From the NCBI GenBank assembly GCA_946807835.1, contig OX327686.1, positions 10,168,001 through 10,232,000 of the forward strand: 64,000 bases of DNA, in the 5' to 3' direction. The position numbers and the translations under genes were made by a program. Positions 12,501 through 24,126 of this stretch are shown here, piece after piece; position 1 is the stretch's first letter; each line of letters begins with the position of its first letter. The notes below the pieces were generated by a model. That model had not been told where the DNA came from and ran no database searches. It saw nothing but the letters and a program-made list of their open reading frames with translations. Origin of the DNA: Ailanthus altissimus (lineage: Eukaryota; Streptophyta; Magnoliopsida; Sapindales; Simaroubaceae).

Positions 12501-14298
12501 AATCAACATAATTGTTCTACATGACGATATATACCTGAATAGCAGGATCTTTCCATACTGCTTCTATCTCCTGAGCAAGCTCTTTAGTCAAACATGGGTA
12601 ATCTAACTTACCTCCAATTTCTGATAGTTTTTCACCAATATCCTGATGCAAAATACCAACTTTAACGAGCGTACAGCATTTAAAGAAAAAAAGAGAGAGA
12701 AAGCAAGATAACATGAGAGAGAAAGATATTTATTTGGTGAATCATAACTTGGGTAACCATGTACACTGGCTTGTTTTCTCCTAAGGAAAAAAACATTGTT
12801 TTACGTTAAAGAGAAGAGAAAATTTGGCAAAGGCAACAGTAGATGATGGACGATGAATGCAAACCTTATTTTCACCAGATAAAACATACTTCGAGGAATC
12901 TGTTTCACTCTGCGCCAATTCCTTCGACCCATCATACAATATCTGCTCAATACATATTACGTACACTTTATATTCGAGGATTAAAACTATCTCATCTTGT
13001 TCTATGATATGCTTGATTATGAACAGATGACCTCACGCACTCTTTATTATTCAAAAAGGGAAATAACCAACATAGTATGATATGCTTGATTATGAACAGC
13101 TGACCCCACACACTCTTTATTATTCAAAAAGGGAAATAACCAACACACCCTTTCAAGTATTGCGTACTTTTATAGTCTGATAAACATTGGCATGGATGAC
13201 TGAGATATAGCTCTTCAGCTCTGTCTCATCAAAGCCAGTTTGAAACAGAAGTTTTATCTGCATACAAATCATAATCCAGAAAAATATATATCAGCATTTT
13301 TAGTATATTACAAAAAAGGGTCCGATAAAGGGACTGGTCTTAGCATGTTTTACCTGCTTAAAAATTGTGGACTTCCCAGACTCCCCAGCACCTTCACAAT
13401 AGAAAATTCAGTTATATCGTTTTAGGACAACCTAAAAGGAAAGAAAAAAAAACTAAAACTGAAAAGAGAATATGAGCCATTGAAAGAACTGAAAGTAAAA
13501 AATTATGGCAGGGAAAATAATAGTATAATATAATCAAGTCTGAAAGATGAAAGCGAAGTGAAGGGAAAGGAAAACACCAAATATGCAGGTATTTAAGAGA
13601 GGATCATTCCACATATTAAATATGGAAAAAGAGAATCATTAAAAATGAAAAATATACCAAGTTAAAGAAATCAAGAGACATCCTCGTGAAACAAATTGAT
13701 GAGTAATGCTTTAGCCAACATAGTAATCTAGGTTGCCGAAGGAGGGCATTGGCAAGGCAAGAAACAGAGTAACTTTTGTTAAACATGAATTTCAACCACA
13801 ATCTGCTGTCGCATCATTAGCAAAGGGTGAAAATTTTCTGCAAGGGCATTCACTACTTATGAAAGTGTTCTTATTACAGTACAAAGCAACATCACAGAAA
13901 CCATTCAAGATGCAACTATGTTGCCCTCTAATTGAAATACAAGTTCAAAACTCCAATAAACTTTGCCATGGCATACAAATTAATTGCATGCAAAACAAAT
14001 TAAAGTCAAGGACAAGAAAATATTGTCTTGAGTTCTACTCACCAAGTAGCAGTAGTTTCTGAATATGTTTTTCAGCCTTTGTTTCTTGTTCAATACGCCT
14101 TTCGATTTCTGCAGTCTGGAAATGCATAAATTGAACAATAAATTGAAGTCTTAGTTACTCAGTGAATTACAAAGAGTTGAACTTGTAGCACATAGCAAAG
14201 GACATTGAAGTATGTATATATCAACACTAGTTCACCTGAGCATTCTCTTCAGCATTTGCTGCATTGTAACGTCGGTTTCTGCTGCAGAGTAGGCCCAT
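9562..14298 (-). CDS. GPA1: Heterotrimeric G-protein alpha subunit
   Basis: GTP-binding subunit that cycles with G-beta-gamma at the plasma membrane and is restrained by RGS protein. Coding exons: 14298-14236, 14115-14043, 13391-13354, 13257-13168, 12942-12865, 12642-12535, 12394-12293, 11596-11541, 11212-11078, 10636-10543, 10441-10382, 10296-10217 and 9739-9562. All introns are GT-AG. The exons total 1155 nt, giving 384 residues; Arabidopsis GPA1 has 383. Seen in the sequence: MGLLCS start (Gly2 myristoylation and Cys5 palmitoylation sites), P-loop GAGESGKST 46-54, switch I Arg191 in ARVRTTG, DVGGQ with catalytic Gln223, NKFD 288-291 and TTALD 354-358. The switch-I Thr195, which contacts RGS proteins, is present. 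The helical domain lies between the P-loop and switch I. No Cys occurs at position -4. I saw no premature stop or frameshift, so the gene appears functional. Confidence 0.97.
13004..13147. repeat. 73-bp tandem duplication inside a G-alpha intron
   Basis: The unit beginning ATGATATGCTTGATTATGAA recurs at 13004 and 13077. The copies differ at only a few bases. It fills most of the 225-bp intron (12943-13167) between coding exons 4 and 5 and leaves both splice sites untouched. Confidence 0.9.
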
Positions 14299-15640
14299 AT
14301 TCTCTGTTAAAATAGACAGCATAGAAGATGCAATGATCAAGCTCCACTGGGTCTTACATGTGTCCTCAACTCACTTCTATAATGATGAATCATAAATCTA
14401 ATTGAGCTGACCTGGTCTAACAAGCAAATAAATATTAAGCAGTTAAACCACCAACTGGTCTATAATAAGAACATACATTAGTTTCAGGATAATCATGCTA
14501 GATTCTTGCTGAAATTCAATACAAATCATAGTTAAAAGTTATGACCGGTGGCTGGCTGCAAAACATTGGTTCGATGACCCAAAACCAAATGAAGGAAGGG
14601 GAACAAAGGTATGCTAATCTCAAATACTAGCCAAAGCCAACATATTCTAAGCTATAGCTCCATATGCATGATACTCAAACCATGAAAATGTTACAGGAGA
14701 TTTAATTTGCATCAACATACGCATGATATGAAACTGTATTAATCGAAAATGCCACATTGACCATAAATTTAAAAAAGAAATTTGCCCAAAATTCGTCAAA
14801 CATTATATTTGATCAAGCAAATCACACAATTCAGTTCCCCACAACAGACAAATGCCCCAAATTACATGACATTTCACGTGAATTCAAGATGAGCTGACTG
14901 GAAGAAGCATCAGCTTAGACCACGTTGGAGAAATGTATGGACAACTATTACAACAGTAAATTGAAACAAAGTTCTGCATTTGGCATTAATGCACACAATT
15001 AATAAACCCTGTATTATCATGCATACAATTAATAGAGGCAGTATAACTGAATTCTGTTTTTGGCCCCTACTAACTCTCTTTCAGTCCCATATCTCCTATG
15101 CTTACCTACTTAACTATTAAAGCAGAATGATTAACAGAGTGAAAATTTATAACTTATAAAATCCAGGCACCAATAAACTTTGCAAACTACCAATTTAGCA
15201 TGGAACTTTAAAATATCAAGAACTACAAAAGTTTAGCATTCAAATACGCTTTACCTACCAGAAAATTTTCTCTCGAGAAAAACTAAACAAAAATCAACAT
15301 TTTTAAAAAATAAAATAAAATAAAAGGAAGACGATGCATAAATAAAATCTAACAAGAAGAAAAAGACTATATCTTGATCTACCACCGTCAAAGGAATATA
15401 AAGATCTCAGAACAAATTTCGACCAAGATAAGAAAAAACTAAACGAAAGATCTACAAAAGGAAAAGCCAACAAAATTGTAAGCTAACCTGATTAAAAGAA
15501 GGGTCTTTTAAGCAGAAGAGCCAAAGGGGTCTGTGCAGATTTGAGTGATTTGGTTAAGCAAAGAGTTTCTTTTTCTTTAAAAAAAAACACTTCTTTCCTT
15601 GGTTCTTGGTTTCCTGCTTATTGTGGATATCTTATATTAT
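14299..15640 (-). other. G-alpha 5' UTR: non-coding exon and 1.2-kb leader intron
   Basis: A donor ATCAG|GTTAGC at 15488/15487 and an acceptor TTTAACAG|AGAAT at 14304/14303 define a 5'-UTR intron of about 1184 bp. Only five untranslated bases (AGAAT) precede the ATG in the second exon. With this exon the gene has 14 exons, the number I recall for Arabidopsis GPA1. The first exon runs upward from 15488 to an uncertain transcription start near 15600-15640. The intron contains no gene that I can see. Confidence 0.7.
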
Positions 15641-16002
15641 TCTCTGCTAAAAATTGTTTAATGCAAATATATAAACATAAATAAATGTGTTTTGTGTTGT
15701 GTGTTGTGTGTGGGTTTAAAGAAATGAAGAAGAGTGAGGGAATCAGAGGAGCTCAGCTGGCTAAAATCTTCAAGAAGAGGTAAAGAGAGAGAAAGAGCGC
15801 CGAAAGCTGAAAAGCAATCGGCTTCTTCTTCTTCTTCTCTTGCTTGGTTCGGTCAAAGTTTTAAAAGAAAAATGTTCTATGATAAGAAAAATAAAGTAAA
15901 AATAGTAATAATATATATATATATATATATTAGTATTATATGGTCTTCTTGGGACAATAATACAAAGTCTGTTATGACCAACAAAAACAAGTACTGAGGA
16001 GT
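15641..16002 (-). promoter_or_regulatory. Probable G-alpha proximal promoter
   Basis: On the minus strand a TATA-like GTTTATATAT lies at 15668-15678, upstream of the non-coding first exon. Pyrimidine/purine-biased sequence and a (TA)n microsatellite (15910-15931) follow. The location is inferred from gene structure only. A plus-strand open frame at 15734-15997 runs through the TA microsatellite and is not believed to be a gene. Confidence 0.4.
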
Positions 16003-16215
16003 CTGAGTGAGTGGACTGGACTTCTCTTTCCCTTTCACTCTCTCTCTCTCTCTCTCTCTGGACTCGGATGATTCAGTCTGTCAAAAAAGTCTTTAAAAAT
16101 CTTGCCACACTTGCGACCAAACCAAACACATTTGGACATTGGACTTGTCTTAAAAGAAGTTTGATTTGGATATGTTTCTCTGTGGCAGGTTGTATTTTAG
16201 GAGTTTCATCCTAGC
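16003..16215. repeat. G-alpha upstream segment with (CT)n; partner copy at 49353-49495
   Basis: Contains a perfect CT microsatellite at about 16037-16059. The words AGTGAGTGG, GACCAAA, ACATTT, CGTCTTAAAAGAAGT-like, and AATCCTAGCTT-like appear in the same order and orientation in 49353-49495, without the microsatellite. This is a dispersed duplicate. Confidence 0.6.
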
Positions 16216-17690
16216 TTTCTTTTGGCCGTTTGATCAATCCCATCCCATAATTTGGGTTTTGGTTGGAGATGAAATAGATTATTACTTACTTATTTTTTTT
16301 AAGTCGATATTACATAAGAAAAAATCGAAATACATATAATACTACATCACTTTTGTACTATATAATAATTGAAACACGACGCTACATTATTTTTGTATCG
16401 AAACACAATATTATATCACTTTAGTATTAATTAATATTGCATTAAAAAAAAATTGAAACATATTATTACATCATTTTCGTATTAAAATACGTTCAAAAAT
16501 ATACACTCCATATAAAAAAGAGATATACTCTATAGTAGAAAAAAAAATATTTATAAAAATAATTTTATTATAAAATCCCAACAAAAATAGGGCTTCTACC
16601 CCTAACTTATGGTCGAGAGACACGATTATGTGAAGGTGCAAAGATTATTACTTACTTATTAGAGCTAAAAAAAAGTGTTCACATGTTATTAGAGTGTGTA
16701 AAATATTATGTCAAATATTCACACTTGGGGTATGTTACGTGAATGTTCACACTTGAATTTCGTCTGTGTGCATTAAGTGCTAAGATTTGTCAAGATTTAT
16801 CTAGATTAACATCATTTACAATTAACACTTATGTTGTATGGCCGGTAGACAAGGGCTTGTGATGCACCCTTTTTTCTACTAAAGTAGTTGCCATAACTTT
16901 AAATTCTCTTCTTATGAGCTCAGATTTTCCTCTCTCGTATCAACTAAGAAATTACATAGAGAGAGATTTACACCTCTAACCTTAAACGATGAGTTTAAAA
17001 AAATGGTTATCACAATTTTATACACTTTTATGTCATTAAAAATAAATTTTATCACAATTTGGCTTGTAGGTATAATTTCTAATAATAGTATTAAATTTAT
17101 AAAGTTGGGTACATATTTATATCTCAATTAATGTGTCGTTACAATCAGTGTCTTTTTAATTTTTATTAATGTAATAATTATATAACACTAATTAATAATA
17201 AACATATTAATTTAAAAAATTATTTTCAAGTATTTAAATATGTTTTTTTTCTCTAACTTACTAATTTTAAAATTTTTTATCAGACAATGTTTTAAGATTT
17301 GTAAAACATCATGCTAATAATTAAAGATAATGTTTTTTAAAAAAATTGAAAAGTAACATTAAAATTATTGATTTTATTTTCCAAAATAAGCTAATGTTAT
17401 GATATAAAGAATTCTGAACGCGTTGAGAAAGATTTGAACCTCCAAAAACAAATTCCCAACTTTACTTGTTAGTAGTCCATTTTTTTCTTTCATTTTTCAT
17501 CTTGAGTTGTATTAATTAAATATGATAAATAAAAATATTATCTCTATTACTTAAGGATGCTAAATACCTAGTACTTTTTTTTTAAGAGTATTAAGCTTTC
17601 TAAGATATATTATTATGAATACTCTTGAACTTTGGTCTAATTTTATCAATATCTTAAACTTTCAAAAATAAGTAATAATGTCAAATTATT
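16216..17690. other. AT-rich intergenic DNA, no gene seen
   Basis: Long A/T runs and short open frames only. 16690-16790 contains a repeated TTCACACTTG word. Nothing was recognised as a gene or a definable transposon. Confidence 0.6.
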
Positions 17691-19017
17691 ATAAAAAAAA
17701 TTCTATTTTGTTTTAGAAAGAATATTATATTATTCAATATCATCAAGATATTACATCAAGATCCTTTGATACAAAACATCAAAGGAATACCAGGTCCATA
17801 AGAAGAAATACAAATTAAGATCACCTGAGACAAACTCTTCAAAAGAAGAGTAAGAAATCATATCTATACCTATCTAGGATAAGAATAACTCAACAAAATT
17901 CGGACCTTTCAAAAAAAAGGAAGTAACAGACCTGACAATGAGGGAATTTCAGACCTTTCCAAAAGAAATAGAATAATCGACCTTTTAAAAAAAATGGAAT
18001 AACAGACCTCACAATGAGGGAATTTTAGATCCCACGTAAGGGCGAAGTGAAATTTATTTGAAAATAAAACCGACTCAATCAGAATAGCATTATTAAACAA
18101 AACTAGCAACAGTAGACCAGCCCAGCAAAACCGGCAATAGAAACCCAACACCGGCAATAGTAACCCAATAAACCACTAAACATCCGGCGGCGTAATACTG
18201 AAAAATCAAACAGAAAAGAATCGTCAAAAAAAAGTTCGAGAAAGCAGGCCAAGGAAGTCCCAATCTGTTATAAGGGGTTCTACACGTCGGCAACAGCGGA
18301 GGAAACCCAAAAGGGCGACTATGCCGGTTGAGGTTGGGACCTGAGAGAGCAGAGAGAAAAAAAAAAGGATAGCAACGGGTGGAGGATCGGAGACGGATCG
18401 ACAAAGGCTGATCAGAGAAAATTGTTATGGATCAAAATAGGATAAGGCACAGGGTGAAATCGTTATGACCCTATAGAGTAACAGCGCTACATGAAGAAAC
18501 ACCGTGGTGCAAAAGCACAGAAGCACAGCACAAGGCACCGAGATCCAACTGAAACCAGCCACCAAAGCAACTATGGAAGTCGGACCGAAAGAGTAAAACA
18601 GAAGAGAGTCCAATAACCATATTACAGACCTTACATCATTGCTTACAAGGAAGTTGAGAAGATCGTCGGAGCCTTAGGGCTCAATGGCAATCGATGAAAA
18701 TGTGGCTTTTGGGCAGCAGCAAGTGGTCGACACACTCTACACATGTTCGTGGCCAGCGACTCCAATAAAAAAATAGAAAGGAAAAGAAAATAAAAAAGGG
18801 GCATACAAAAAAATAGGTAAGAAAAAGTTAACGGGGGTGAAAGCTTAAGGGAGAAGGGAAGGGAAGGGAAGAGATGGGAAAAGGCTGTCGAAGAGGAGGC
18901 CGATGGCCTAATCTCCGATGGAGGGTGATGGTAAAGATTAGAGTTTGTTGGGCTCGAGGCAAGAGAGAAAAAGAGATTAGGGTTTGCCCGCTATAAAAAA
19001 TAAAAAAAAATTCTATT
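17691..19017 (-). mobile_element. LINE-like (retroposed) insertion with 17-bp target-site duplication
   Basis: The insert at 17708-18999 is flanked by ATAAAAAAAATTCTATT at 17691-17707 and the same sequence with one extra A at 19000-19017. Long A-rich duplications are typical of target-primed reverse transcription. Read on the minus strand, the left end finishes in an AT-rich tail (TTCTTTCTAAAACAAAA). The right end is GC-richer and resembles a LINE 5' UTR, with repeats of TATTGCCGGTGTTGGG. No ORF1, endonuclease or RT is seen in about 1.29 kb, so it is internally deleted or non-autonomous. Inside, two copies of a segment containing CAGACCT(G/C)ACAATGAGGG lie near 17930 and 18003. Confidence 0.6.
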
Positions 19018-19247
19018 AAAATTAACAAAATTACTTAAAATAACAAAATTACCCTTTTAGGCATAAAAAGTAATGAAATGACCATTTCTATTCTTGCACA
19101 ACAGAGGAGCACATTTTCTCATAAATAATTTAACTTTTCAATAATAAATTAAAAATATTTTTTCTTTTTATTTATAATTTTTTATGTAATAATATAATTA
19201 TTACATTAAAAATAAAATTAAAGTAAAAAACTAAAAGAAAAAAAAAG

Positions 19248-19330
19248 GCCACTACAACAACGACAACTTTTGGTTGCGAGCAGTGGCTAATTTCAAACGC
19301 TGCAATAGCGGCCATTTTTGGCATTTTTAT
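19248..19330. repeat. Possible CACTA-type transposon end
   Basis: The sequence begins CACTACAACAACGACAACTT and continues with GC-rich subterminal words (TTGCGAGCAGTGGC, GCTGCAATAGCGGCC) inside very AT-rich DNA. Plant CACTA elements begin CACTA and carry such subterminal repeats. I did not find the opposite terminus or a transposase. Confidence 0.3.
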
Positions 19331-21202
19331 TTTTTTAATTTTCTTATTTATTTTATTTATGTTTTATTATGTTCTTAAAAAATAAAAAATAAAGTGCGTT
19401 AGGGAGTGATTGGATATAAGGATAGAATTATTTGAATGTAGGGATAAGAGTATTTGGATACGTAGATAATGGTATTTGAATACGAAATAAGGGTTATTTG
19501 AATAAAATAGCATTGAAATAACAATATTACCCTTTTTTTTTAGTTAATTCTAATAAAAGATTATCTAACGGTTAGGCAATACTACCTATCTTCCAAAGCT
19601 AAAGGTATCAATGAAATTAGTTCAAAGTTTAAAGGTATTTATGATAATATCCCACTTAATTGAAGGTTTCAACAACAAATGTTTAAAAAATAAATGTTTT
19701 ACATATAAAAACTTTTGACATAAAAAAAAACTTAATGTTTGTTTAGTTGTCAACTAAATTTTTTTTTTAGCTAATGGATTATTTAATTGTATAATTTAAA
19801 AAGAAGAATTTTTATAATTAAATTACTAAAAAGGTCATATACCAAAAAGAACATGGATAAAAGAAATCTATTAATAACAATAGAGTTTCTTTAAAGAAAA
19901 TACATCAAAAAATATATTTAATTCAAAATCACAAAATATAAAAACGAGAGTATAAGGTTTATGAATAATATTACTAACACATAGCAAACAATTCAATATT
20001 TACTATCTTTAATAAGTAAATTAAAAAATAAATATAAAATAAGATAATATTTAGCATAACAAACAAGTTTTGGTAAAGAGTATTCAACTATTACATTAAA
20101 CATAGTTAAATAAGGTTTTATTTATATTAAGGTTACACTATAAAAATAAAAAAAATAATTTTACGGTCTATTTGATATTATAAAATTTTTTAAACATTCT
20201 ATTCTCAAAAGTTCAAAATGTAAACTAACATCATAAAATATTTTGAAAAGAGCTTTTGACTATGATTTTAAAAGGGAAAAAAAATATTTGAACTGCTAAG
20301 ATTTAGAAAAAATAACATTGAGATCCTAATATTTTTGAAAAAAACAAATAAACCCTCATTCACTAGTAGTTTCTGATAACTTAAATGGAAAATACCTTAG
20401 AAATATTTAAATTACTTATTTGTACTCGTAAATGATATGTGTATATTCTTATCTCATATTTTATTTTGTAATTATTATTGACAACAAAACTTGTCTAAGC
20501 TAGTCAATAGTCATTGATCACTAGTTAATAGTCAACGGTTATAGCAAAATAACAAATGCCTAATCGATTTATTGAAGACATTTTTAAACTTCAATTTTTG
20601 TGATCTATGCAATGGTCAGTTTTATCATAGAAGTTATATAGAAAAGAGAAATGGAAAAAGAAAGGTCATTGTAGTACCACCTTCAAATGGCAATGATTTT
20701 ATAGTTGACTGCCACCTAAATCTAAGAGATCTTCGACCAATAGTTCAGAATATAGTGGCAGTGTATCTTAATTTGCAATCATTTGAAGGCATTCTTGTAA
20801 TAACCATTGCTTTTCTCTATCCATTTCTATTTTCTTTGTAACTCTTATGGCAAAACCTACCCCACTATCACGTAGATTGCAGAAATTAAAGTTCGAATGC
20901 GTCTCTAATGAGTCGATTGGATATATGATCTATCACTAGTGACAATCAATAGTGAAGTTGATCAGTCATCGTCACTGTTGATTAGGAATAATGATAATAG
21001 TGGCCTATGATTTTTATTTTTATTTTTAATTTAGTTACAAGGCCCACTCCATCACGAAGCCCATAAAATAATCTTAAATGAATAAAAAAGGAGTCGCTTT
21101 ATTTTAGTATTACTCAATGGGAAAGTCCTAAGGAAATAAAGGAACTATCATCCTTATTTTGATAGGATACTAATAAGAAAAAACTAATTGAAAAAGTATT
21201 AT
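19331..21202. other. AT-rich intergenic DNA
   Basis: 19390-19550 has several near-repeats of GGATA-N-TATTTGAATA. 20490-20540 and 20925-20990 have clustered AATAGT and TGATCA words. An 89-codon frame at 20572-20841 (plus) shows no known domain. Its FCDLCNG and KRNGKRKVIVVP stretches do not match anything I recognise. No confident gene. Confidence 0.5.
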
Positions 21203-21607
21203 GATATCTTAATTTGATTCAAATTACTCTATAACTCTCACATGCTTACTATTATATAAAAAATAGGGCTAAATTATGAAGAAAGACATCCAATTTAAAG
21301 TTATCAATTCTTACTTTAGATGAGAGGTGGTTCATCTATTATACCTCAAGGGGTTTTACATATTTTTTTTATTTTATTTTGTAAAGGCTATGCCTCCATG
21401 TATCTCTATTATAACAATAATATTTTATAGTGCATCAAGTGAGTTAATGAAGCTATGTGAAATGAACGTAGGCTCATATTGATCTGAACCACTATAAAGT
21501 TAGTGGTCTTGTTGTGTTTTACTTCATTTTTGTTAATCTCAACTAATAGTTCCCAACAACTAACAAATTCAACTTGTTGACTTCAAGGTAATCATATTTT
21601 AGGGTCA
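21203..21607 (+). repeat. Gypsy-type LTR (family B), plus orientation
   Basis: Starts TGATATC and ends TTTTAGGGTCA. A TATA-like motif (TATATAAAAAATAGGG) lies at about 21255. A second copy in the same orientation is at 48912-49320 with the same TATA position. The U3 before the TATA box would be only about 50 bp, so the true 5' limit may lie further left. Confidence 0.6.
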
Positions 21608-21630
21608 ATAGTTTGGCGCCATTTGTGAAA
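21608..21630 (+). other. Gypsy primer-binding-site region
   Basis: Immediately after the LTR end GGTCA comes ATAGTTTGGCGCCATTTGTG. TTTGGCGCC in this position is typical of plant Ty3/gypsy Tat-like elements. The parallel junction of the minus-strand element at 47996 reads GGTCA followed by ATAATTTTTGGCAACGTCTA. Confidence 0.65.
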
Positions 21631-22417
21631 ATAATATAAAACATTATAAAGATTAACCATGGATGTTAATAATTCAAAAGCCAGCAAGCATGCATGTAGA
21701 ATTCAAATATAATTTATATATATATATATATATATATATATGGAGTCGTTGAAGAGAATGATCAAACTTAGATTATGAAGTGGAATACAAATGCACTGAA
21801 TAGACCATCAGGGCATTGAAGATATAAATAAATACAAAAAAGTAAAACTTATAATGTTATGCAAACATAAAATTAGAAAAAAAAAAAGAGGGGGTGGGGA
21901 GGAGGAAGAAGAGGCTCCCAAGAATTGAACATGTGACCTTAGCAAGCAACTTAAACAAAGTATGGTAGTGGAACCACTAGGACAACTATCTTATGCTGAC
22001 CAAAACATGCAAGCAATAAGACATAAAGAAACTAAAGCTATAATGCTAGCACCACAAACTACCACAACCACCATCACTTCATTACCATTCACTATCGTTG
22101 AACATATCCAATCAACTCAAAAACTTTTGGCACCCATAACTAAAACAATTCCACCGCTTTTCATTGTCAAAAAAGTCCAGGTTAAGGACGCCAACCATTC
22201 AGACATCTCTCTTCTAGCATTCATCATTTTGGCTACCATAATCGTTGCCCAAAACCATCCACCATCGATAAAATAACCACCGTGGCTAGCCCGTAAAGGT
22301 CACCATCTGGCCTGCCCTTCAAATTAGCTGGTGGTGGCTAGAAGAAGAAAATATGGTGTGATATGAAGAAAAATAAAGAGAAATTAGGGTACTACTTAGC
22401 TTATATCATTAAGCCCT
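21631..22417 (+). other. Internal leader of element B with an unassigned open frame
   Basis: Contains a (TA)n microsatellite at about 21715-21741, an A/G-rich tract near 21870-21910, and a 104-codon frame at 21962-22276. The predicted product is Thr- and Ile-rich with no recognised motif. Its location after an LTR and PBS would suit a gag leader, but I see no gag or zinc-knuckle signature. Confidence 0.35.
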
Positions 22418-22854
22418 GTCTTAGTTTTAGATTTTTCAAATTTGGCTTGAATACTTTGAAAATATTATAGATAGACCCCAGTAGAATACCTTCTCACTCA
22501 GCCCCCTCACAGTTTTAAAAATTTTAGATTTGACCTAGAATACTTTTATTATATTACAAAAGGGTTCCAAGTAGAAATTGGCCTTCTCAAATTAGAAGAC
22601 CTCTTGACAAAGGTTGAGGATCTTCTCATTAAGGCCTAGGACCTCCTTCCAAAGGTTGAGGACCTTCTCATTAAGGCCAAGGACACCCCCTCCACAACAA
22701 AGCCACCTAAACCCTTTTTAAGGAAGTTTAAGCCCTATTTAAGGCTACATGAGCACTCATTGAAGCAACCTAAGCCTTTACCGAGGCTGTCTAAGCCCTA
22801 ACCAAGGCCAGCCTAAGTCCTCTTCGAGACAGCCTAAGTCTTCTTCGAGGATGC
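22418..22854. repeat. Minisatellite block 1 (80-bp and about 25-bp repeats)
   Basis: First come two copies of an about 80-bp unit (TTTTAGATTT...GAATACTTT, 22418-22570). Then comes a segment with GGTTGAGGA(T/C)CTTCTCATTAAGGCC twice. A run of degenerate 24-27-bp units of the type GCCTAAGCCCT(T/A)ACCAAGGC follows. The run continues at 24127 after a later insertion. Confidence 0.75.
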
Positions 22855-24126
22855 AAATACGGATTAATTAAGTCTAATATTTTCATCTTCCAAACTTAAT
22901 ATTTGTTTGTATAAATTAAGATTATTTGATTTTTAATATATATATATATATATTTTCGTAAGTTTAAAGTCAATAAAGCAAACAGAGTTGAAACTCTAAT
23001 GAAAATAAACCAAAAAACTCGAAACAATATCTACAGCGCCGCAATGCGTGAACAGTAACGGGGGAACATGACAGTGAATAGTAACACGTGAACATTTTTT
23101 TTGTTACAGTAACTTGTGAACAGTAATTATAATTTGACTTATATTTGATGTTTAACCCTAATTTGAAGATATAAACTTATAAATAGAAGGCCAAAAATTC
23201 AAATTAAGGGAAAAAGAAAAAAAAAGAATCAAATGAGAGAGAAAGTAGAGAGAGAAAGAGCAATTTGTGGAGAATCAAGAAGACTAGAAGATTGCAGAAA
23301 AATTAGTTCATTTTCTTAGTTTTTCATAATTTTCATAGTGTTATTCTTAATAAGCTATATAACTATTTGTTTCACAGTGACCTAAGTTTTTTATTTAATT
23401 TCTAGGGTTAGACTTTTAAACCTAGTATGAATTTGAATTTTATTAATTCTTAATTTATGAACTTAATAAATATATAATTGATTCATTATATCTTGTGTTT
23501 ATTACTTTCATTATATTTGGCTAATATTTTGAATGATTGAGGAATCATGATGAACTTGACAAAGGAATTTATGTGTTTAGCCTAAGATAGTTTGATGCAT
23601 GATCATAGGGTAACAACTATGATTTTCATGTAGAATAGACATAAATCTAAGTGGCATGTATGGTATTATTTATACTTGATCTTAATGAATTACATTCTAA
23701 TTTGATTACCATAAACATATAGGTGATTCTTAGAATGTGTAATATAGTCACTCGACCATCGACAGAGGCTTGTGATGAGATTAGTGTCTAAGCCAATCAA
23801 TTCATATTAAACCATTAACTGAGATATTAATGAGCCAATGAAATATTAGGAGATGAGTATATACCATAAATTATTATCTTTTGGTGAATTTATCTGAATT
23901 TATCTCTTATTTGTTATTGTTTAGGTTGATTTAATTGATAAAATTAGGTTAGTTAAATAAATTTCAGATTTTAGTTTTTTGATTGAAAGTTAAGTAATTA
24001 TAATTTTAGTACTTGATTGAAAGAATTAGATTACATAGTCCATATGAGATCGATACTTGGACTTAAAATCCTATATTACTTAATACGATACTGTGCGCTT
24101 GTGCTTAACTACTATAGCACCAATCA
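22855..24126 (+). mobile_element. 1.27-kb LTR-like insertion inside the minisatellite, GATGC duplication
   Basis: The bases GATGC are at 22850-22854 and 24127-24131. Removing the insert joins two halves of the repeat array. Its last 500 bases match, in order, the reverse complement of the insertion at 31443-32782 (shared words include CTTAATGAATT, AGAGGCTTGTGA, and TATTACTTNNTACGATA followed by CTTGNGC). A TATA-like motif (TTATAAATAGAAGG) is at about 23177, followed by an A/G-rich tract. No coding sequence. It looks like a solo LTR of a family present twice here. A TG start at 22852 is an alternative 5' limit. Confidence 0.65.

Noticed and set aside
15734..15997. 87-codon plus-strand frame upstream of G-alpha
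   Set aside because: It runs through a TA microsatellite (IYIYIYI), is Ser/Lys-rich low complexity, and lies in the probable promoter and 5' leader of a gene on the other strand.
16011..16214. 67-codon frame with SLSLSLSL
   Set aside because: Product of the CT microsatellite, not a gene.
18093..18404. 103-codon minus-strand fr​ame
   Set aside because: Lies in the GC-rich end of the LINE-like insertion with no domain; its hydrophobic look comes from base composition.
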